From Sporothrix humicola (taxonomy: Eukaryota; Ascomycota; Sordariomycetes; Ophiostomatales; Ophiostomataceae), in NCBI GenBank assembly GCA_021396245.1, contig WNYE01000002.1:124001-188000 (forward strand): a DNA stretch of 64,000 nt. The letters run 5' to 3'. The notes below the pieces were generated by a model. That model was given only the letters and a program-made list of their open reading frames with translations. It was not told the origin of the DNA and did not search any database. The stretch's first letter is position 1. Each line of letters begins with the position of its first letter. Positions 57,670 through 64,000 of the stretch are shown in pieces. A program made the translations under genes and the position numbers.

Positions 57670-59301
57670 TGGGTTGCAATCGCCTATTCATGTAAAACAG
57701 CAGCCGGCAACGACAAACAATCCTGGGAAAGCATACGACGTTCATCAATCACAGCCTGGCGAGCCTGACCACATCTCGGTCGACATGGGCGCCCATTGTC
57801 AGGGCGGCATGACTTCCATTCTGTATTTTTTACGGCTTGCCGACGTTGTATGAATGCAATTATGAGACGCTTTTCGTCTCTTTACTCTTGAGGCAGTCCA
57901 TGGAATAGCCATTGTAAACCATAATGGACATTGACGCGGAGTAGAGAAGGGTGGTAATGATCGGGAACCGAAGAAACCCAATTGTTCGAGAAAGCAGGGT
58001 CCTTGTCCTTGCTTGGCCTTGGCGTTTTATATTCACTTTTTGGGAGAAATGGATTTGTTGCAGAACAAGAAAACTCTTAAGCGGCACATGAATTTGAAAA
58101 TGTAACCCTCATCGTGAGGCTCTCAGGACGAGGCTCTCCGGCATCAAAAGTGCAAAAACTTAACGACAACAAGGAAAATGTGCACTTTTAAGTTTTATTT
58201 GCCTTTATCTTTCGCATCATTTTACATCGTATTCTTACCTCGTCACATTTATTTTGTCCATGTGTTTCCCATTGTGCCTTGACTTTGAAAGTAGGTTGTG
58301 AGCTCGACACAATGATCACGCTCGAATGATCTGCACGGCATGCTGTTTTGTGCCTGATCCGAGGCGATCAGGTGAAAAGAACGACAAGATCGAGAAAGAA
58401 GGGGAAACGGAACGGAAGAAGAGCAAGGGAACAAGAGTAAAGAAGAACACTGATGCTCGAGAAGCACATCAATTTGTTTTACTGCCTATGGGGCATGGAC
58501 TCCTACGACGTACTCACTACAGACAATGCTCGGCAAAGCTTGCACAGACTCACCGCATAGGATTGCCTTGTAGAAATACAACGTCCAGTTCAGTGCACGC
58601 ATGATGTGCCTCTGATGTGCTTTTTGATGTTCACAGAAAAAAAGAAGAAAAAAAGAGACGAGACATTGATGGACGGAGGATCGCTGACTCGAAGTGATCC
58701 TGAACTGCTACGATCATATATTTTGTGCCCCCAATACATACACACAAAACAGACAAACGCATCTTACCGGGATGCAATTCAGGGGAAGCAAGCATATGAG
58801 AGCAGGCGAGTGGGATCAGATGCATCTGATGTTGTCGCTGTTTGATTACAATGCAGTGACTTTCCATTTTCCGTTGCCATTTTGCATTGGCATTCTATGT
58901 GCCTGCATAATAAACAAATCTGAAGCTCCAGCTGTTGAGCGTTGTTGAATGTTTGGTTTGTTTGATACGCGTACTCGGGTTGCTGTTGATGTCAAAGTTT
59001 AGATGAAAGTACCAACTGCTTTCCATAAAAATGACGATCTCCATGCGTGGCCTTGTTGATATTCTTATTGATATTCCCAGGAACGCATGTCATGAATGCA
59101 TGAAAGTTGGCCAGGACTCTTGAACGTCAATAGTTCATCATCCAAAGTAAACAAACATGATCCAACTGATATTGGACCACCAACACCGATAGACGCGACT
59201 GGGTCTTGTCACTGTCTTGTCTTGTTACTGTCCGCGTCTAGTAGCTCGTGTCTTGAGCTTGCATGCAATGTATTTCGTGCATTGGTGCATGTCCATGCGC
59301 G

Positions 59302-59310
59302 TATAAAAAG
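59302..59310 (+). promoter_or_regulatory. Isolated TATA box (TATAAAAAG)
   Basis: A consensus TATA box followed closely by TATATA lies on the plus strand with no recognised gene downstream. It may drive an unannotated transcript or be chance. Confidence 0.25.
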
Positions 59311-59638
59311 TATATATTGCTGGGATCGTCCGAGACATTCTAAAATCATCATCATAGCTCGGGGAGCTTGAACTCGGAGCTTTGACTTAGGACCAATACA
59401 CAGTCAGACGTAATCATGACAAAATGAGAGTTATGAAAACAGAGGCTGGGGCAGGAGGCGTCAACTCATTTTACGCTGTCGTGTAACAGTCAAAGCTGCT
59501 GATGTCCCTGTTGATGTCCTAACATATTCTGCCCGAAATAACCTCGCCTGCTAGCCCTGCATCTGCATGGTGGAATAAATGTCTCACAGCCTCGAGGCGA
59601 GATTACACTCTTCTCGCAATTCTTGGTCTTTGATTCTC

Positions 59639-59690
59639 GTCACGGCAGTTTTCGTCACGGCAGTTTTCGTCACGGCAGTTTTCGTCACGG
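59639..59690. repeat. 15-bp minisatellite
   Basis: Three perfect copies of GTCACGGCAGTTTTC (59639-59683) are followed by a half copy. The perfect identity suggests a recent expansion. It is not within a recognised gene. Confidence 0.92.
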
Positions 59691-60435
59691 TACTGTCACC
59701 GTTCTCTCTCCTCGCATCCATCTTTCCCCTCGCGTGAATATCGCACGTATCGATCATATCGTGACGACGGAAATACTTGAAGGATCACCGATTCCGAGGG
59801 CATAACCTATGATCGTGTTTCCATCACTATCCCGGCCGTCATGCCCGGCTCCATGCATGTCAAAATGACGGGCGCGCCATTAATATCGATACATTTTCCT
59901 GCATGCAATGACCGAACTGTATCGTCATTTTATTACCGTTCAAATTTCCCCTTGCATCTTCCATTTCCACATTCTCGGGATGGTCCCCGGGGGTGTGTCA
60001 ATAAGACAGATTATGAGAACGCCATATTGAGTTGTATCTTATTTTATTTCATATGTATCTGCCCAACGCTGGATCGCTGGCTATTATATAGTGCCCTTCC
60101 ATCCCGGGCCCCAAACACTTGTTGTACTCGGTAGAGTCCGTCCAAAAAGAAGAAAAGAAAAGAAAAGCAATCCGTGAAGCGCCGTTGTTGTTGTTGTATC
60201 CCGAAATAGCAAAAAGAAAAGGAAAGCAAAAGGGTGCTCGGCGAGCCGCTGTTTTTGTGGTTGAAAATCAGGAGAGTGTAGAAGGTGAGACGTCAAATTT
60301 CGGCCGATCGAGAGGAGGATCGTCGTCGTATTCGATGGCACACGTGGTTCAGGGCCGTATGGCCGCCGCTTTGTCTGTCGACGTTCGCTCCGTATCGTAT
60401 CGTGGTCGTATCGTGTGGTGTCATCGCAAAGGAGC

Positions 60436-60844
60436 CTAGTTGCCCATGAAGACGGAGACCTGGGCGATGTTAGAACGGGAAACAACTAAATCGAGGGAGC
60501 GGAAAGACCTACCGCCATGAGGACGCAGCACAAGCTAATGTATGGGCTCAGTCGCTCGCCTATCCGTGCGCACTTCCAAAAGATGCCCATCAAGCTGTGA
60601 GGAGTGTTAGTTATGTCGGAAGGAGAGTTGGTTGACTGCAAAGGGCCGTGGTCGGACTCACCCATGCTTGCGGCTGTCGAGGAGCCTCGGGAAGATCTGG
60701 TGCACGTAGGCGCTGGTGCAGATGAGGAGGAGGATGACCAGCAGCAGCGACTGGAAGTTGAAGAGGGCGGACTAGAGGGAAGAAAGGGGGGGAACATTAG
60801 CTAGGTTCGCGGCAAGAAGAAGGGGGGTGGTTGTCACTCACCAT
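60436..60844 (-). CDS. KSH1: Ksh1/Kish (TMEM167) Golgi membrane protein
   Basis: This is a small conserved protein needed in the early secretory pathway at the Golgi. It has four exons: 60844-60842 (only the ATG), 60771-60662, 60594-60513 and 60459-60436. Introns are 70, 67 and 53 bp, all with GTGAGT or GTAGGT donors, CTAAT/CTAAC branches and TAG/CAG acceptors. The product is 72 aa, the same length as yeast Ksh1. It opens with MSALFNFQSLLLVILLLIC (one membrane helix), continues with YVHQIFPRLLD and GIFWKCARIGERLSPYISL, and has a second hydrophobic stretch CCVLMAVSVFMGN at the end. The family pattern SALFNF / GxFWKxARxGERxSPYxSL is fully met, so the spliced model is secure even though no exon exceeds 110 bases. 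It is divergent from TAF13, with 479 bp between the starts. Confidence 0.93.
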
Positions 60845-61323
60845 TGTGGAGGATGGAATACAGCTTCGCAAGCTGTGGGCGATGCTGCAACGGCGTGTGG
60901 TTGTGCGTGGGTTGAAAGAGCGTCGTTTGGAGGTTGTCGGATTGCGATTTGCGATTTGGCGATTTTGGGAATTCGAGATGCTGGCCAGATTGGAGAGCTA
61001 CGTATGTCTGTCCAGGTCCAAGGGGCTACTGGAAAGAAGGCTCGCTATTGGCTGAGAGGCGCCAGGCTGAAGTAATAGCTGTTTTGCGGTTTGTGGCCTG
61101 TGAACCCAGCCAGCCTCGCTAGCGCATTTTTGGTCCATCAGGTTAGAAGGCTGCACTTTCACTTCCACTCTAACGACAAACTCTCTCGACCTTCACTTTT
61201 GCGACAAACGGCCCTCACCACGCGCATACGGCCCGTCGATATCGCCAGTCGATCGATACTCTATTCTTTATCACCAGCATATCACCGCCCATCCACGACT
61301 GACGCGACCAACGATTGCCCATC
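60845..61323. promoter_or_regulatory. Bidirectional promoter KSH1/TAF13
   Basis: This compact 479-bp region lies between divergent starts. An inverted CCAAT box (ATTGG) lies at 61047-61051 near its middle. The TAF13 side becomes C/A-rich towards 61324. No TATA consensus is seen on either side, consistent with housekeeping genes. Confidence 0.5.
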
Positions 61324-62225
61324 ATGGAGCCCCGAGCGCGTGCCGGCAAAAATGTCGGCAAGATGAACTTTGGTTACGGCGAGCGTGAGTCCCGATGGTC
61401 GCTCTACTCATTTTATTTTCATGGCTAACATCTCTAGTCCGCCAGCTTTTGTATGGCGGCGGCGATGCCCGCGACCCGCTGCCCGAGACGATGCGCCTGC
61501 TCGACGAGATCGCCACCGACTTCATCCAGAGCCTGTCCTTTGAGGCGGCCCGCATCGGCCAGTACTCGGGCCGCCAAAAGATCAAGTACGAAGACTTTGA
61601 GTTTGCCCTCCGGCGCAACCCGCTGTTCCTCGGCAAAGTGCGCGAAATGTTCGAAATGAGCAAAGAAGTTAAGGACGCGCGCAAGATGCCGGGGATTGGC
61701 GAGGGAAATCTGGGCAAGGCCGACATCAACGACCTGGCGAAGCTCGGCGAGGGTGAGGGCGAGCAGGGAGCGGGTGGAGAGGGTGGAAATAAACCCGGCG
61801 AAGGCTCGGGTGCTGGCACCGGCGACGGAGCAAGCCATGCCACCGGCACGAGCGGGCCTGGAAAGGGCAAGAAACGCGGTCCTTATGCGAAGACCGCGGG
61901 CAAGCGCAAAAAGGCCAAGATGGAAGAGGAGGCGGCCGCGGCCGCGGCAGCAGCAGAGGCAGAAGCGGCGGCGGCGGCTGCATCAAATGCCGAGAACGGT
62001 GGCGTTAAAGTTAAGGAAGAGCCAGCCGACGATGGCAACACGACACAAGCGACAAGAGGCGGCACGGCCGACGCAGCCGACGAAGAGCCCGACGCAGAAG
62101 AGCCGTCCAACCTCGACGCTCTATTTGGTGGCGACGACGACGACGACATGGACAACCACGCAAACGGCACCGCAGGCAACGACGACGCCGATGCTGACGC
62201 CGACGGCGACGACGATCTCTTCTAG
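61324..62225 (+). CDS. TAF13: TFIID subunit TAF13
   Basis: This histone-fold subunit of general transcription factor TFIID pairs with TAF11 in the nucleus. Exon 1 is 61324-61384 and exon 2 is 61438-62225; the 53-bp intron has GTGAGT, GCTAAC and CTCTAG. The product is 282 aa. The histone fold spans about residues 20-110: ELRQLLYGGGDARDPLPE, the MRLLDEIATDFI helix, AARIGQYSGRQKIKYEDFEF and ALRRNPLFLGKVREMFEM, closely following the TAF13/SPT3 pattern with the R-K-I-K-x-E-D-F/L core. After about 115 comes a long disordered tail of Gly/Glu, a basic KKRGPYAKTAGKRKKAKM segment (a likely NLS), an Ala/Glu run and an Asp-rich end. This tail makes it longer than yeast Taf13 (about 167 aa). Confidence 0.93.
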
Positions 62226-63624
62226 TGCTTGCGAGAGTCGGTCTTTCAGGGGAGAACTGTGCACATTTAGGAGGTGTGTCGCTGGAGACGAGAATAGTGC
62301 TGCTAGGCTGTCTTTTGCGGAGGACAGCCATTCTCAGAACTAGCTTTCTCATCTTCATGTCGCCCTCTCGTCTTCCTCTCTTCCTCTTTCCTCCCCACAT
62401 TCTCCGATTTCCCTACACGATCCTCCTCTGTTTTCATGATTTCCTTTCTCTTCTTATCTCGATGGTGTAACACCAAGCAGCACGGCGTTGGGTCTCTTGT
62501 GTTTTTCTCTTTATTCATTTCTTCGGGATATGGCATTATTGGGGCAATTATTGGTTTTGATATCTGGACCTATCAACTTGGGACAAGGCGTTTATACATT
62601 TACAGTTTGCTTTCAAAAACAAGAAATTCATGGCAAAATACAATCAAGGCCACTCAAATATGGCAAGAATATCCAAATATTCACAAAACATGCTGTAAAT
62701 TCATAAATATCGTTGTTATCCTCTTTGTTTAAAATGATTAATCATGTGGCCCAATCAGACGATGCCCAGGTTTTCCGCTCCAGCTCTCCTCCAGTGGACC
62801 CAAGCCCCTATCCTCAGCAGACCGCCAGCAGGGGTGGTCACGTCACTGCAAACAATGAGGTCAGCGACCCGGGTTAGCTCCTGCCCCAGCTATTCCAGCT
62901 GGCTTTCAGCGCACCTTCCCTACGCACTGTGGCCACGAGGCACGTTCGGTCCGCACCTTCCTGCTGCATAAGCCAGGCCAGCCTGTCACAAGCTCTCCAA
63001 ATTGCACAGGAGATTGGCTAGACCCAGGAGGCCAGCAAGCCAGCAAGGGCAGGAGCGACAAAGACAGCTTGACCCCATAATACTCCTGACCAGTGACCCG
63101 CTCTCGCTGCCCTCCACCAAATGCCAAAGGACACTGGACACTCGACTCCAAGTCAAGTCCGTCACCACATCGCAACGACGCAACCCACTCTCTCCTTTTC
63201 AGTCTCCAGCATCGCCACTTTATACATTCTCGTGTGTCCGTCGGCTGTCTGCGATCTCCTCCACTCCACGATCTGAAGCTGTCCTATCATGGAAGCAGCG
63301 ACGTCGTGATATTTCTTTTCTATCCTCACTCCGTTCGCTGTCTTACTCAACCTCTCTCGGCTCTCTCAACCTTCTCCAACTTTTGTGCGCCTGTTCCTGC
63401 GCCCTGCAGCGGTCCGCCTTCAGTCCGTGTCTTCCGTCGCCTCTCCCTAGGCCAGTCCTCCAATCGCCGGCCACGCGTTTCGCGTTCGATTCGATTTCGA
63501 GTCAACTACTTGGATCGCGACGTCCTCAATTTCGACCTCGATTTCGATTTCGACTTGGATCACCACTTCTCCTTGACCCGACCGTCTTCGACTCTCCCTC
63601 CAACTCCCCGCCCACCACTCCACG
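62226..63624. other. Intergenic: TAF13 3' flank and SEY1 promoter
   Basis: This is 1.4 kb between two plus-strand genes. The first 500 bp are TAF13 3' flank, becoming AT-rich at 62530-62740. A CCAAT box at 62751-62755 and a CRE-like TCACGTCA at 62838-62845 start a GC-richer promoter. From about 63130 the plus strand is strongly pyrimidine-rich with TCGATTTCGA repeats (about 63500-63560) just before the SEY1 start, a typical long fungal leader. Confidence 0.6.
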
Positions 63625-64000
63625 ATGGCCATGAACGGCCACTTTGCTGCCGTCGGCGACGAGCCGAAGCCCGAGGACTTTGACCATGGCATCCAGGTCA
63701 TTGACGAGGACAAGGCGTTTTCGTAGGTCCACCCACGAGCTGTTATCTTGCAATCTCGATGTCTGCTAACCCCCCAGAACCCACGTCAACGACTACCTCC
63801 GCCAGACACACGTCGCCGAGGCCGGCTTCAACTACCACCTCATCTCCGTCTTCGGCTCGCAGTCCACCGGCAAGTCCACGCTGCTCAACCACCTCTTTGG
63901 CACCGAGTTCAGCGTCATGTCCGAGTCCGAGCGCCGCCAGACCACAAAGGGCATATGGATGTCCAAGAACAGAAAGGGCAGCAACGGGTCCATGGCCGAC
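63625..64000 (+). CDS. SEY1: SEY1/RHD3-type ER-fusion GTPase (5' part)
   Basis: This is a dynamin-superfamily GTPase that drives homotypic ER membrane fusion (the atlastin counterpart in fungi and plants). Exon 1 is 63625-63722; the 55-bp intron has GTAGGT, GCTAAC and CCCCAG. Exon 2 runs from 63778 past the window end, so 107 residues are visible of a family length of about 800-900. The conserved start includes HGIQVIDEDKAFS, then FNYHLISVFGSQSTGKS with the P-loop at about residues 59-66, TLLNHLFGTEFSVM, and RRQTTKGIWMS, which contains the switch-I threonines. The downstream parts (G3/G4, helical bundle, paired membrane hairpin) lie outside the window. The ATG at 63625 is chosen as the first in frame; a second ATG lies two codons later. 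Confidence 0.93.

Larger units (their letters stand above)
38654..60435. other. 21.8-kb gene desert
   Basis: I recognise no protein or RNA gene in this interval. The first part (38654 to about 41400) is purine-rich on the plus strand and probably contains the SOK1 promoter and leader. The remainder has moderate base composition and short overlapping frames without codon bias. The longest is 263 codons at 53474-54265, in a pyrimidine-rich block where stops are depleted. It carries most full copies of the TACGGAGTA/TACTCCGTA motif (39059, 45497, 48345, 54392, 54590, 56295), short tandem repeats (39635, 40900, 57632, 59639), A-rich patches (about 42380-42430 and 53195-53215), a TATA box at 59302 and palindromic ATCGAT-rich sequence near 51420-51510. 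No transposon ends or transposase relics are recognised. Confidence 0.55.

Noticed and set aside
59356..59385. Minus-strand GAGTTCAAGCTC resembling box B
   Set aside because: A short T stem exists but no anticodon arm, D arm or matching acceptor 5' strand is found upstream.

Overview
This window is nuclear DNA from a filamentous ascomycete, most likely a Sordariomycete. The evidence is short introns (51-80 bp) with GTRNGT donors and CTAAC/CTAAT branch sites just before CAG/TAG acceptors, GC-rich C-ending codons, and protein families typical of Pezizomycotina. Placement below class level is a guess. I see no rRNA, convincing tRNA, CRISPR array, transposase, reverse transcriptase, LTR pair, plasmid or viral gene.

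Eleven protein genes can be supported. On the left arm, minus-strand genes encode a PLP-homeostasis protein (8749-9672), a Uds1-domain coiled-coil protein (10435-13232) and a Dsc2/UBAC2-type rhomboid pseudoprotease (15350-16244). The last is divergent from a plus-strand cis-prenyltransferase gene of dolichol synthesis (17151-18328). An ING-family PHD-finger chromatin protein (19436-22665), an F-box-like leucine-rich protein (28105-30255) and the V-ATPase a subunit (31393-34193) follow on the plus strand. A SOK1/Tcp11 protein lies on minus (36203-38653). On the right arm, the tiny four-exon Golgi gene KSH1 (60436-60844, minus) is divergent from TAF13 (61324-62225, plus). The SEY1 GTPase gene begins at 63625 and runs off the window.

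The genes are housekeeping genes and form no operon or obvious biosynthetic cluster. Several belong to the endomembrane system (cis-prenyltransferase, Dsc2-like, V-ATPase a, Ksh1, Sey1). Two act in transcription or chromatin (ING, TAF13), and two are linked to growth or septation signalling (Uds1, SOK1). I would not infer a functional cluster from this.

The rest is unusually gene-poor. About 8.7 kb at the left end, 5.4 kb before the LRR gene, and 21.8 kb between SOK1 and KSH1 carry no recognisable gene. These gaps are mostly not AT-rich and show no transposon signatures. They hold polypyrimidine/polypurine blocks, small tandem repeats, a few isolated TATA boxes, and a dispersed motif TACGGAGTA/TACTCCGTA. 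I found no clearly novel multi-gene system. The best leads are this motif, the gene desert, two promoter inverted repeats, and a start-codon-only exon in KSH1.
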